A stretch of 39,841 bases of DNA from the NCBI GenBank assembly GCA_048054495.1, contig JBGMQN010000105.1:1-39841 (forward strand), written 5' to 3'. Below, piece after piece: positions 8,510 through 16,804 of this stretch. The notes under the pieces are model-generated. The model had not been told where the DNA came from. It did no database searches and saw only the letters and a list, made by a program, of their open reading frames with translations. The DNA is from JADFRG01 sp048054495. Its GTDB lineage: Bacteria > Chloroflexota > Anaerolineae > Anaerolineales > E44-bin32. Position numbers and translations under genes: made by a program. The first letter of the stretch is position 1. Each line of letters opens with the position of its first letter.

Positions 8510-9952
8510 ATGACTGATCCCAAAGTTGGGTTGATCACCTTCGGAGACAATCGCCCCTATGAGTGGGAGAACGTCTTCAAAGAGCTAACTGAACCACGGC
8601 ATCAGCAGGCGATCGAATATTTTGAGCTCCTGCCCATCGAGCTGCACGCCTCAGACCAGGTCGCCCGCCACAAAGACGAGATCGACGCCCAAGTAGAGGC
8701 CTTGGTGACGGCCGGTGTCGAGGCTTTTATCGCTCACACCCCATGTTGGACCTCGCCCAATCTGGTGGTGCGCGGCATCCAACGCCTGGATTTACCCACC
8801 ATAGTCCTCACCAACAGAAGCCCGGCCACCCACGGCATGGTCGGCTTTCTTGGCACCTGCGGCACGCTCGATCAAATAGGCTATCCCCACCTGCGGGTAC
8901 GGGAGGACTTTGATGGAGCAGATGCAGAGCATGTCGCCAATAAGACGCTCCCCCACTTCCGGGCAGCAGCAGTAAAAGCCCGCCTGCGTGGCAAGGTGTT
9001 TGGCCTGTTCGGCGGTCGTTCCCTGGGTATAGACACAGGTACCTTCGATCCTATGCAGTGGAAGCGCATGTTCGAGGTCGACACCGAACACATCGACCAG
9101 CTAGAAATCATCCGCCGGGCGGAACTCGTTTCCGAGGAACAGACCGAGCACATGGTGAAATGGCTGGAGCAGAACGTGGCTCAAGTGGACTATGGCCAGG
9201 GAAAACTGACACCCGAAAAGCTGGGCTTTCAGGTGCGCTGCTATTTGGCTACAAAAGAAATCATCGCAGAGAAGGGGCTAGATTTCGTTGCTGTCAAGTG
9301 TATGCCCGACCTGACGACCCATTATGTGCCGCAATGCATGTCGGCCGCGTTCCTTCCCGGCCCTTATGACGCTAACGGTGCAAAAGAACCCATGATGATG
9401 GCCTGTGAGGCCGATGGCGATGGCGCGCTGACGATGGAAATCCTGAAACAGGTGTCTGGCGGCAAACCGGTGTTGTTTCTGGATATTAGTTACATCGACG
9501 ACCATGCACAGGTTGCCTACCTGCCAAACTGCGGAGCGTTCTGTTCATGGTACGCACAACGGTCTGACAACCCCGCTGAGAACCTGAAACAAGTCGAGCT
9601 CCGCGCCGCCAACCGGCCCGGCGGCGGCGCAATAACCTATTTCACCGCGTCGCCCGGCCCTCTGACTTTCGCCCGCCTCTACCGCAAGCATGGCGAGTAT
9701 TTTATGGCAATCGTGGCCGGGGAAACAATAAATCTGCCCGAGGATAGCTACCAAGCATTTGTGCAAGCCAGGGGTAGTCACCAATTGCCCACTGCCTTTG
9801 TGAAGCTGGACGTGGACATCGACGTGTTCGTCAGCGAGTTTGCCTCCAACCATATCGTGGCGGTCGATGGCGTCTATGTGCGAGAGTTGCAGCATGTCTG
9901 TCAAATGCTGGATATCACCCCGGTGGTCTTCCATAGAGAGCTTGAAGTATGA
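8510..9952 (+). CDS. L-fucose/L-arabinose isomerase-like protein
   Basis: The 480-residue protein follows the FucI/AraA architecture: an N-terminal Rossmann-like half (T-F-G-D-N-R-P-Y, then A-F-I-A-H-T-P-C-W), a middle domain, and a C-terminal part with G-A-I-T-Y-F-T-A-S-P-G-P. The segment E-A-D-G-D-G-A-L-T near 9406-9432 corresponds to the conserved acidic metal site of the family. It is shorter than FucI (about 590) and nearer to the fucose-isomerase-like family of undefined substrate. Members interconvert aldoses and ketoses. Its stop overlaps the start of the methyltransferase gene (ATGA). Confidence 0.8.
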   Translation: MTDPKVGLITFGDNRPYEWENVFKELTEPRHQQAIEYFELLPIELHASDQVARHKDEIDAQVEALVTAGVEAFIAHTPCWTSPNLVVRGIQRLDLPTIVLTNRSPATHGMVGFLGTCGTLDQIGYPHLRVREDFDGADAEHVANKTLPHFRAAAVKARLRGKVFGLFGGRSLGIDTGTFDPMQWKRMFEVDTEHIDQLEIIRRAELVSEEQTEHMVKWLEQNVAQVDYGQGKLTPEKLGFQVRCYLATKEIIAEKGLDFVAVKCMPDLTTHYVPQCMSAAFLPGPYDANGAKEPMMMACEADGDGALTMEILKQVSGGKPVLFLDISYIDDHAQVAYLPNCGAFCSWYAQRSDNPAENLKQVELRAANRPGGGAITYFTASPGPLTFARLYRKHGEYFMAIVAGETINLPEDSYQAFVQARGSHQLPTAFVKLDVDIDVFVSEFASNHIVAVDGVYVRELQHVCQMLDITPVVFHRELEV

Positions 9953-11172
9953 ATCCTCGCGAGCGCTTTGAAGCAGTAGTTAATCATCGCGATCCGGATC
10001 GCGTACCGATAGACCTGGGACGGCACGTTGGCTCCTTGCACCGGCTGTCCTATGCCAAATTAGCCGAAAAACTAGCTGACCCAGATTTGAAGAACCACGA
10101 CAAGATCCTGGATCGCATGGTGCAGAACGTTATTCCTGACGAAAAACTGCTTCGAAAATTCGACGTTGATTTTCGGTGGCTGGTTCCGAACTGGGTCGGC
10201 GTGCATGAAGTCGAGGGCGAGGATGCCTACCGTGACATGTGGGGCATCAAATGGACTCACATGCTGGACTCCTACAGCACGGTCGATTCCCCTCTCAAAG
10301 ATGTTGCTATCGACGACCTGGATGGATATGCCTGGCCAGACCCATACGACCCCGAGATGTTCGCCGGTCTGCGCGAAGAGGCCAAGCATTGGCACGAGAA
10401 CACGGACTTCGTGATTGTGGCCGACAGCATAAAAGGTGGGCTGCTGACAAAGGCGCTGCAGATTCGCGGCTATGAACCATTTTTTTCCGATTTAGCACAG
10501 GATGTCTCATATGCCGAAGCGCTGCTGGACAAGCTGTTATGGCTCTACAAGGAAATGTGGTCCCAGTACCTGAAGGAGGTCGGGCCATACGTGCATATGG
10601 TTTATTTCACGGATGACATCGGCGCCCAGAACTCGATGATGATCTCACCTGACACATTTCGCACCTTGCTCAAACCACGCCTGAAGGAGTTGATTGATCA
10701 CATCAAGGGCCAGGCAGACGTCAAGTTCATGTACCACACAGACGGATCTGTGGTGCCGGTGATTGGCGACATCATCGAGATGGGTGTGGACATCCTGAAT
10801 CCGATACAGACTTCGGCTCTGGGTATGGACACCTACGCGATGAAAGAAACCTACGGCGATCACCTGTGCTTCCACGGCGCGATAGACGTGCAGCAGATGC
10901 TGCCGTTTTCCACGCCTGAGGAGGTGCGCTACGACGTTGCCAAGCGTATTTATGATCTGGGTCGAGGCGGCGGGTACATCTTGTCCCCATGTCACAACAT
11001 CGGCTCGGATGTTTCACCGGAAAACATCCTTGCCTTGTTCGATGCGGCGCAAGAACTCGGGCGCTATCCCTTGCAGTTGGAAACGGTTCTAAAGCCCGAA
11101 GACCTAAATCCCGTGATCGCTCCTCCGGAGGAAAAGCCGGTCGCAAAGAAGCGTCCCCGGCGAAGACCATAA
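9949..11172 (+). CDS. Uroporphyrinogen-decarboxylase-family methyltransferase
   Basis: The 407-residue protein begins M-N-P-R-E-R-F-E-A-V-V-N-H-R-D-P-D-R-V-P, the standard opening of URO-D-superfamily methyltransferases (MtaA/MtbA-like and demethylases of plant methoxy compounds). Other family marks are M-Y-H-T-D-G-S-V and C-F-H-G-A-I-D-V. No heme-biosynthesis genes are near, so a role in methyl transfer to or from a corrinoid protein is more likely than heme synthesis. The next gene encodes that kind of corrinoid protein but is damaged. The basic tail (K-K-R-P-R-R-R-P) is unusual. The start overlaps the isomerase stop. Confidence 0.88.
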   Translation: MNPRERFEAVVNHRDPDRVPIDLGRHVGSLHRLSYAKLAEKLADPDLKNHDKILDRMVQNVIPDEKLLRKFDVDFRWLVPNWVGVHEVEGEDAYRDMWGIKWTHMLDSYSTVDSPLKDVAIDDLDGYAWPDPYDPEMFAGLREEAKHWHENTDFVIVADSIKGGLLTKALQIRGYEPFFSDLAQDVSYAEALLDKLLWLYKEMWSQYLKEVGPYVHMVYFTDDIGAQNSMMISPDTFRTLLKPRLKELIDHIKGQADVKFMYHTDGSVVPVIGDIIEMGVDILNPIQTSALGMDTYAMKETYGDHLCFHGAIDVQQMLPFSTPEEVRYDVAKRIYDLGRGGGYILSPCHNIGSDVSPENILALFDAAQELGRYPLQLETVLKPEDLNPVIAPPEEKPVAKKRPRRRP

Positions 11173-11211
11173 ATGCAAGGGAAGGAAATAGGAGTTTGAG
11201 GCTCGTATTGC

Positions 11212-11644
11212 ATGTCTGATCGAAAAGAAGAAATTCTGGATGGGCTCTATGACCACACCATTGACGGTGAGGCGGAGCCGGTGGTGGTGCTAACCAACGA
11301 AGGATTGGAACTGGGGATGGAGCCCAAGGCCATCCTGTTTGACGCCTTGATTCCCGCGCTGGAAGAAGTCGGGCGGCTATTCGAGGAAGGCACCTATTTT
11401 GTGCCCGAAATGATGGTTGCTGCCAAGGCGATGCAGGGCGCCATGCACATACTGCAACCTCTGATCGCTGCCAGCGGATTCGAGCCTGTGGGCAGATTCG
11501 TAATGGGGACAGTTAAGGGCGACATTCACGAAACAAGTGGGAGCCGATGGATATGCGCCGAACGCCAGCGCGTTGGTACGCGACCTGAAGGCAAGAATGG
11601 GCATTTCAGCAGCAGAAGGAGGCGAGAAAAAGCAAACGAGATAA
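11212..11644 (+). pseudogene. Corrinoid methyltransferase protein with internal deletion
   Basis: The first about 105 codons encode the intact helical cap of a methanogenic-type corrinoid protein (B12-binding_2), running into G-T-V-K-G-D-I-H, where the cobalt-ligating His of the DxHxxG motif is normally found. The reading then turns abruptly into nonsense that stops at 11662-11664. In another frame from about 11539 the sequence reads V-G-A-D-G-Y-A-P-N-A-S-A-L-V, the normal last helix region of the same protein, ending at 11642-11644. About 90-100 residues between the two are missing and the join is out of frame. This could be a real deletion or an assembly collapse. Confidence 0.8.
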
Positions 11645-11682
11645 GAGATGATCGCGAGGATTAGGAATGTTTTTCAAGTAGA

Positions 11683-11719
11683 GAGCCGCTTACTACCTTG
11701 ATAGAGCGGCAAGCGGCTC
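11683..11719. repeat. Inverted repeat downstream of the corrinoid remnant
   Basis: GAGCCGCTT at 11683-11691 is repeated inverted as AAGCGGCTC at 11711-11719 with a 19-base loop. No T-run follows, so it is not a standard terminator. It may be the end of the upstream operon, a protein-binding site or chance. The rest of 11645-11841 shows no gene. Confidence 0.4.
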
Positions 11720-11841
11720 AGGTTTCCAGAGACGGATAGACCACCTCCGGACAAGTTGGTAGTTTAGCACTGCTGGTGGTTGCGCCAAAGCGAGTGGGAG
11801 CCCTGTCTTTAGAACCCAGAAAAAGGAGGAGAGTAGGAATA

Positions 11842-11892
11842 ATGCAAATTCGACGTATACATCGTATTTCGATCCTACATCTACTTAGCTAG
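11842..11892 (+). CDS. Possible 16-residue leader peptide upstream of the ABC transporter
   Basis: A very strong ribosome-binding sequence (AAAAAGGAGGAGAG, 11820-11833) precedes ATG 11842, which opens a 16-codon frame (M-Q-I-R-R-I-H-R-I-S-I-L-H-L-L-S) ending with TAG at 11890-11892. Immediately after comes a second GAGGAGGAG and the solute-binding-protein start. Such an arrangement may couple translation of the transporter to the leader, or the first site may be a relic of a lost gene. No codon bias pointing to amino-acid attenuation is obvious apart from three Arg and two His. Confidence 0.3.
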   Translation: MQIRRIHRISILHLLS

Positions 11893-11909
11893 AGGAGGAG
11901 CATGTTCCA

Positions 11910-13238
11910 ATGAACAGGAAATACTATCTGCCCAGTTTGCTGCTGCTCGGCGCAATCGTGATAAGCGCTTGCGCGAAGGCAGCAACACCCGAGGTCGTGG
12001 AAGAAGTAGCAGTAGTCGACCCCACGGCTTGCAACGTCCCCGTACCCGATTCCCCGGTCACAATCACCTATTTCGGCTGGCCGTTCGAGATCATGGAGTT
12101 CTACGCAGCCGAAATGGAGAAATGCGGCGAAATTGAGAACATCGATGTCGACGTGCAATTCCTCGACTTCGTGGCTGTGGGAGAACAGGTTGATCTAGCC
12201 TTGTCAGGCGGCGGCGAATCGCCCTATGACATACTGCATATGTCCAACGTCGAGATGGCCAACAATTCAAACAATGGTTGGCTGTACCCGCTCAACGATC
12301 TGATCGATAAGTACCGTGATCAGTATGACCTGGACGACATCGCGGCTGCCTCCTTCCAGGGCGCCACTGTCGACGGGAAGATCTATGGCATCCCGGCTAT
12401 CAACAACACGTTGCATCTCGCCTACCGCTCGGATCTGTTCGATAAATACGGCATAGATGTTCCGGTGAACTATGACGAGGTGATCGCGGCCTGTGAAGTC
12501 CTGGCGGATGAGCCCAGCATCGATTATCCGTTCACCATGGACCTGTCTGCCGACTGGGCGTGGGAGATCGAGTTCTTTGCCTTTGTGAGAGGGTACGGCT
12601 CGGACTACCTCAACGACGACCTCACGCCTGCGTTTAATGGTCCCGAGGGTGTTGCGGGCTTGACGAAGATGAAAGAAGTTGTGGATGCCTGCATGGGCCC
12701 AGAAGGCCTTGCCGGCTCTCCTTATGAGACCGCAGAGGTTAATCTGAATAACGGCGGCCAGGCCTTTATTCATGTATGGGCCTCAAATACCGTCAGTATG
12801 TTCGACCCCGAGCAGTCTGACTTCGCCGACGTCATCAAGTTCGCGCCCGCAGCCGCTCCCAAACCCGGGGGTTTGCTGGGTGGCAGCGCGTGGACCGACT
12901 ACTATGGTATTCCAGCCACGACCACAAATGATCCGGAGCTGGTATTCCTGGTCATCATGGAGGCGCTTGACCGGGAGAGTATGGAGCGTGGAGCCGATTT
13001 GGGCGCCGTGACCCGCACTTCTATTACCAAGGGTCTGCCCAATAAGCCGGCTCTCAGCGAAACCGTGGCCAACGGTGTCGGCATCTATGATACGCACCCG
13101 GCTGTGGCTCTGGCGCAAGCCGCCCTGTGGAAATTCTTGCCGTTCGTCGGCACTGGTGAGATGACGCCGCAAGAAGCGCTCGACGCGGCTGCCGAGGATT
13201 ACATCGCCGAAGCTACCGCTCAGGGCTATCTACCCTAA
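11910..13238 (+). CDS. ABC transporter solute-binding lipoprotein (family 1, CUT1)
   Basis: The 442-residue protein has a lipoprotein signal: a short basic start, a hydrophobic stretch and the lipobox I-S-A-C with Cys21 as the lipidation site. A short Glu/Val-rich linker follows, then an extracellular sugar-binding fold typical of family 1 binding proteins (T-I-T-Y-F-G-W, the G-I-P-A motif and the late G-L-P motif). It would capture the substrate outside the membrane and deliver it to the two permeases that follow. The start ATG has GAGGAGGAG about 10 bases upstream. Ligand specificity cannot be read; a carbohydrate or a polar derivative is likely. Confidence 0.92.
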   Translation: MNRKYYLPSLLLLGAIVISACAKAATPEVVEEVAVVDPTACNVPVPDSPVTITYFGWPFEIMEFYAAEMEKCGEIENIDVDVQFLDFVAVGEQVDLALSGGGESPYDILHMSNVEMANNSNNGWLYPLNDLIDKYRDQYDLDDIAAASFQGATVDGKIYGIPAINNTLHLAYRSDLFDKYGIDVPVNYDEVIAACEVLADEPSIDYPFTMDLSADWAWEIEFFAFVRGYGSDYLNDDLTPAFNGPEGVAGLTKMKEVVDACMGPEGLAGSPYETAEVNLNNGGQAFIHVWASNTVSMFDPEQSDFADVIKFAPAAAPKPGGLLGGSAWTDYYGIPATTTNDPELVFLVIMEALDRESMERGADLGAVTRTSITKGLPNKPALSETVANGVGIYDTHPAVALAQAALWKFLPFVGTGEMTPQEALDAAAEDYIAEATAQGYLP

Positions 13239-13253
13239 CGAAGGCACAACCAG

Positions 13254-13284
13254 AGGTCGCGCCCACCGGGGTTGGGCGCGACCT
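13254..13284 (+). promoter_or_regulatory. Strong stem-loop between binding protein and permeases
   Basis: AGGTCGCGCCCA (13254-13265) and TGGGCGCGACCT (13273-13284) form a 12-bp perfect GC-rich stem with a 7-base loop, 15 bases after the binding-protein stop. It is followed by TCCTCT rather than a T-run. Such hairpins commonly protect the 3' end of binding-protein mRNA or partly terminate transcription, so more binding protein than permease is made. This is inferred from position and structure. Confidence 0.7.
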
Positions 13285-13313
13285 TCCTCTCCCCAACAGA
13301 TGAACCTACCAGC

Positions 13314-14177
13314 ATGAAACTTAAGACGTTCTTACAATTCTCTGCCCCCAGCAACATCGTGATGATCACTCTCATGATTTTTCCGCTGGTGTTAGCAATC
13401 ATATTCAGCCTTAATTACATTACTTTTAGAACCATCCTCGAACCGGTGTTCGTCGGGCTGGACAATTACGAGCAGACACTTGCCGATCCAGCCTTTTGGG
13501 CCGCGATGCGCTGGACGATGTTGATTATCGTCATCGTGGTACCGGCGCATATCATCATCGCTTTTTTTGAGGCTCTCCTCCTAGATCAGGTCAGCGGCTG
13601 GACCCGCGCCTTTTACTTGGCGGCGATGCTGATACCCATGATTGTGGTGCCTGTCATCGGGACCGTCGTGTTCAGGCAGTTATTCGATCCATCTGGATTG
13701 ATAGGCTGGTTTCTGAGGGAGGTTATTGGGCAGCGTTTCGTCTACACGGAGACCACGATGAAGACGTTGATCCTGCTTCAAACAACCTGGATCGCCTCGC
13801 CGTTTGCGCTGGTGGTCTTCTTTGCAGGAATGCAATCAGTAAAGCAAGAGCTGGTCGACGCCTCCTCTATCGATGGCGCCACCCGGCTACAACAGATCCG
13901 GCACGTCGTTATTCCGCACCTGAGGGCACTCTTCTTGCTGAACGCCATCATCGCGGTGATGGACTTCTTTCGCCTGTTCGATAACGTCTTCGTCTTGACC
14001 AGAATGAATCCGGTCTACCATGCGGACACGATCTTGACCTACAACTACAGAGTCGCGATGGTTGTAAAGCGGTTGGGAAAGGGCAACGCGGTGGCTGTCC
14101 TAAGCGTGATCTTTATTATGGTAGTTCTCATCCCCTTCCTGTTTTACATGTATCGCGAACAAGTCGAGGAGCGTTGA
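13314..14177 (+). CDS. ABC transporter permease (MalF/UgpA type)
   Basis: This 287-residue inner-membrane protein has about six hydrophobic segments and the EAA loop that contacts the ATPase (around residues 178-200, with A-S-S-I-D-G-A-T-R and I-P-H-L). ATG 13314 was preferred over upstream in-frame codons because those would overlap the stem-loop. It pairs with the next gene, starting one base after its stop, to form the channel of a CUT1 importer. No ATPase gene is in the cluster, so a shared MsmX/UgpC-type ATPase elsewhere is expected. Confidence 0.92.
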   Translation: MKLKTFLQFSAPSNIVMITLMIFPLVLAIIFSLNYITFRTILEPVFVGLDNYEQTLADPAFWAAMRWTMLIIVIVVPAHIIIAFFEALLLDQVSGWTRAFYLAAMLIPMIVVPVIGTVVFRQLFDPSGLIGWFLREVIGQRFVYTETTMKTLILLQTTWIASPFALVVFFAGMQSVKQELVDASSIDGATRLQQIRHVVIPHLRALFLLNAIIAVMDFFRLFDNVFVLTRMNPVYHADTILTYNYRVAMVVKRLGKGNAVAVLSVIFIMVVLIPFLFYMYREQVEER

Positions 14178-14178
14178 T

Positions 14179-15186
14179 ATGCGGCCCATAACGCATCCAA
14201 TCGCCCGGTTGTTCATCCACCTTGCATTGTGGATAGTTGTGCTCACCAGCACCATCCCATTCTTCTGGACCTTCCTCCAATCACTAAAAAATAAAAAGCA
14301 AGCCACCTCCCGCACCCCCATATTCTTTTTCAAGCCTACCTTAGACAACTACAGCAAGCTGTGGCTGAAATCGGTCCCGGATAACATCGAAGTGCTCGCC
14401 CTCGGGCTCATCGCCATCCTCCTGGCGCTCGTACTCATTGCGATCTTCGCGAAACGCCTACCCATTTCGCGCGGCGTCGTCAACTGGTTTATCGTGGGTG
14501 CCCTGGTGCTGATCCTATGGGCTATTCCCAGGTCCGTGAATACCAACACGTTCTATGACTACTTCATCAACACGATCATCGTGAGCGTCGGCGTGGTCCT
14601 AGTCTCGATCAGCATCGCAAGTCTCTCGGCCTATGCGCTGGCGCGCTACGTCGGGCTCGCGGGTGTGGGGCTCCTGCTACTGGCGCTCGCCTTTAGATCT
14701 CTGCCCAGACTATCTTTTGTGTTGCCTTACTATTGGATGGGCCAGATCTCCGGCTTGTTTGACACACATTTCCTTTTGATCATCACGCTGGCGGCAGTGA
14801 ACCAGCCCTTCACGATCTACATTTTGAGAAGCTTCTTCCTGGATATTCCGCGGGAGATCGAGGAGTCGGCAATGATCGACGGCGCCTCCCGTCTTGGGGC
14901 CTTCGTGCGAGTGATCGTCCCAATCGTGTGGCCGGGCATTGTCGCGACGGCGCTGTTTACGCTGGTACTGGCCTATCACGAATATCTTCTGGTGAGAATA
15001 CTCGCTCAGTCGAACTGGACCATCGCAGTAGCGATGACGCAGTACCTCGGAGGTGTAAGTGTAGCCGGCTCGCTCCCGCTGCAATCTGCAGCAGCCGTGT
15101 CTGGCGCCGTCCCGCTCTTGATCGTGGTGCTGATATTCCAGAAACAGCTGGTGAAGGGCTTGTCGGCCGGGGCGGTGAAGGGTTAA
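14179..15186 (+). CDS. ABC transporter permease (MalG/UgpE type) with extra membrane segments
   Basis: The 335-residue protein has the EAA loop at about residues 225-250 (E-S-A-M-I-D-G-A-S-R) and a C-terminal half matching MalG-type permeases. Between the first periplasmic part (D-N-Y-S-K-L-W) and F-I-N-T-I-I-V it carries about 60 extra residues with two added hydrophobic stretches (about 70-91 and 99-117), whereas MalG relatives are usually about 280 residues. It therefore probably has eight rather than six membrane helices. It begins one base after the first permease. Confidence 0.88.
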   Translation: MRPITHPIARLFIHLALWIVVLTSTIPFFWTFLQSLKNKKQATSRTPIFFFKPTLDNYSKLWLKSVPDNIEVLALGLIAILLALVLIAIFAKRLPISRGVVNWFIVGALVLILWAIPRSVNTNTFYDYFINTIIVSVGVVLVSISIASLSAYALARYVGLAGVGLLLLALAFRSLPRLSFVLPYYWMGQISGLFDTHFLLIITLAAVNQPFTIYILRSFFLDIPREIEESAMIDGASRLGAFVRVIVPIVWPGIVATALFTLVLAYHEYLLVRILAQSNWTIAVAMTQYLGGVSVAGSLPLQSAAAVSGAVPLLIVVLIFQKQLVKGLSAGAVKG

Positions 15187-15191
15187 ACAAT

Positions 15192-15689
15192 ATGTCCATA
15201 AAGGAAAACAAGCAATTAGTAGAAGATATGTATGCAGGACTGAATGAGAACGTTCTGGGCATCATGCGTCGTTATTGGAAAGAGGACATGCTATGGGAAG
15301 GTCCGGCGGGCATCGGGACGATGCACGGGATTGACGAATTCGAGTATGCCTACCGCAAGCCTTTCATCAAAGCATTTCCCGACAAGCATGCGACAGATGT
15401 AGTGCGCATTGCCGAAGGCGACTGGGTGGCTGCCACCGGATATCAAGACACCACGTTTGCCGAGGACTGGTTGGGAATCAAGGCCAGCGGCCAAAATATT
15501 CGCATGCGCTATATGGATTTTTGGCATGTGGAAGTGGACGAAGGTACCGGCGAGCGAAAACTCGCAGAGAACTTAGTACTCATCGACATTTTGGGTGTTT
15601 TGGAACAGTGCGGCTACGATATAGAAAAATTGTTGAAGTTTGTCGGCTCGAAACCGCCATCCTTCTTCGACGACGTCGGTATGGACTGA
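15192..15689 (+). CDS. SnoaL-like (NTF2-fold) protein, single domain
   Basis: This is a 165-residue member of the SnoaL-like polyketide cyclase / ester cyclase family. The recurring pattern of this cluster is present: W-E-G-P-A-G-I-G near the start, A-F-P-D-K-H in the middle, then W-L-G-I-K-A-S-G-Q and a late I-D-I-L-G-V-L. The usual acid-base Asp appears as the D in L-I-D. ATG 15192 is five bases after the permease stop, so it is in the transporter operon. Family enzymes catalyse aldol cyclisation, isomerisation, epoxide hydrolysis or dehydration; the reaction here is unknown. Confidence 0.8.
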   Translation: MSIKENKQLVEDMYAGLNENVLGIMRRYWKEDMLWEGPAGIGTMHGIDEFEYAYRKPFIKAFPDKHATDVVRIAEGDWVAATGYQDTTFAEDWLGIKASGQNIRMRYMDFWHVEVDEGTGERKLAENLVLIDILGVLEQCGYDIEKLLKFVGSKPPSFFDDVGMD

Positions 15690-15713
15690 CGCTCGGTCAG
15701 CGAGGCCGTAATT

Positions 15714-16724
15714 GTGGCGATCAGCGCTACTAGCGAGAACAAGCAGCTCGTCTGGGACTTCTGGCAGCAATTACCCGGCGGAAATTCAGAACGCCTGGAA
15801 ACGATCATTCGCTCCCATGTCCATGCAGACATATCTTGGAATGGGCCGCATCCGATCAATCATTTGCAGGGCAGGGGCGCACTGATTGCGGGATTCTGGC
15901 AACCGCTGATTCGATCCTTTCCCGACCTACACATAAGATGCGACATCTTTATGGGCGGAGAATTCGGCGGGCACGCCTGGGTATGTGCCACCGGGTATTT
16001 CACTGGAACATTCGTCCAAGATTGGCTGGACATTCCAGCCACCGGCAGCAAGACCAACATCCGCTTCGGCGAATTTTGTAGGGTGAGCGCCGGCAAGATT
16101 GATGAAACCTACGTAATAGTGGATATCCTGGATGTTATGCGGCAGGCCGATATTCAACTACTTCCACCCAGCCGCGGTGCGGAAGGGCCAGTACCCGGGC
16201 CGGCTGCAAAAGACGGTGTACTCCTTAAGGACCAGGATGAATTGGAGACGGGGAAAAGCCTGGCATTGGTCGAGGCGATGATTGCGGGGATGCTGAGCTA
16301 CGACCAGGTGGACTTACGTAGTATGGGCATGGCGCAATTCTGGCATCCGCAAATGCGCTGGTATGGCCCCAGCGGTATTGGAACCTGCCGCAGCCTTACT
16401 GAATTTGAGGATGATCACCAGCAGCCGTTTTTGCGGGCTTTCCCGGATAGGCGCGCCGGCAATCACAAGGCGAGGCTGGCAGAAGGCAACTACGTCGCTA
16501 CGACTGGCTGGCCCAGCATCCATGCTACCCATGCGGGAGAATATTTGGGAGTCGCTGCAACAAATAAGCAGATCACAATGCGCGTCATGGACTGGTGGAG
16601 GCGGGAGGGTGATTTGCTGGTTGAAAACTGGGTGTTTATTGACCTCATTGATCTTTTTCTGCAGTTTGGGATTGATCTATTCGATGAGTTGCACCGCTCA
16701 ACCAATGAGAGCCCCCCAAACTAG
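15714..16724 (+). CDS. SnoaL-like protein with two fused domains
   Basis: The 336 residues contain two NTF2-like modules. Module 1 (about 10-145) has D-I-S-W-N-G-P, R-S-F-P-D-L-H, W-L-D-I-P-A-T-G and V-D-I-L-D-V-M. Module 2 (about 180-325) has M-R-W-Y-G-P-S-G-I-G, R-A-F-P-D-R-R, Y-L-G-V-A-A-T and E-N-W-V-F-I-D. A Pro/Gly-rich linker lies between them. The start is GTG 15714, 24 bases after the preceding stop. NTF2-fold enzymes often act as dimers, so the fusion could form an intramolecular pseudo-dimer. The substrate is unknown. Confidence 0.78.
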   Translation: MAISATSENKQLVWDFWQQLPGGNSERLETIIRSHVHADISWNGPHPINHLQGRGALIAGFWQPLIRSFPDLHIRCDIFMGGEFGGHAWVCATGYFTGTFVQDWLDIPATGSKTNIRFGEFCRVSAGKIDETYVIVDILDVMRQADIQLLPPSRGAEGPVPGPAAKDGVLLKDQDELETGKSLALVEAMIAGMLSYDQVDLRSMGMAQFWHPQMRWYGPSGIGTCRSLTEFEDDHQQPFLRAFPDRRAGNHKARLAEGNYVATTGWPSIHATHAGEYLGVAATNKQITMRVMDWWRREGDLLVENWVFIDLIDLFLQFGIDLFDELHRSTNESPPN

Positions 16725-16774
16725 AGCTTGAGCGCGCTTGTACCGGATTATGCAGGGCTAGGTGATCAAACCTA

Positions 16775-16791
16775 CTATGTAAACAACATAG
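16775..16791. repeat. Short inverted repeat before the next SnoaL-like gene
   Basis: CTATGT (16775-16780) and ACATAG (16786-16791) flank AAACA. The right arm touches the ribosome-binding sequence GGAGAG (16791-16796) of the gene starting at 16805. A small hairpin or regulator site over the ribosome site could modulate translation. The repeat is short and may be chance. Confidence 0.3.
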
Positions 16792-16804
16792 GAGAGAAAC
16801 TGAA

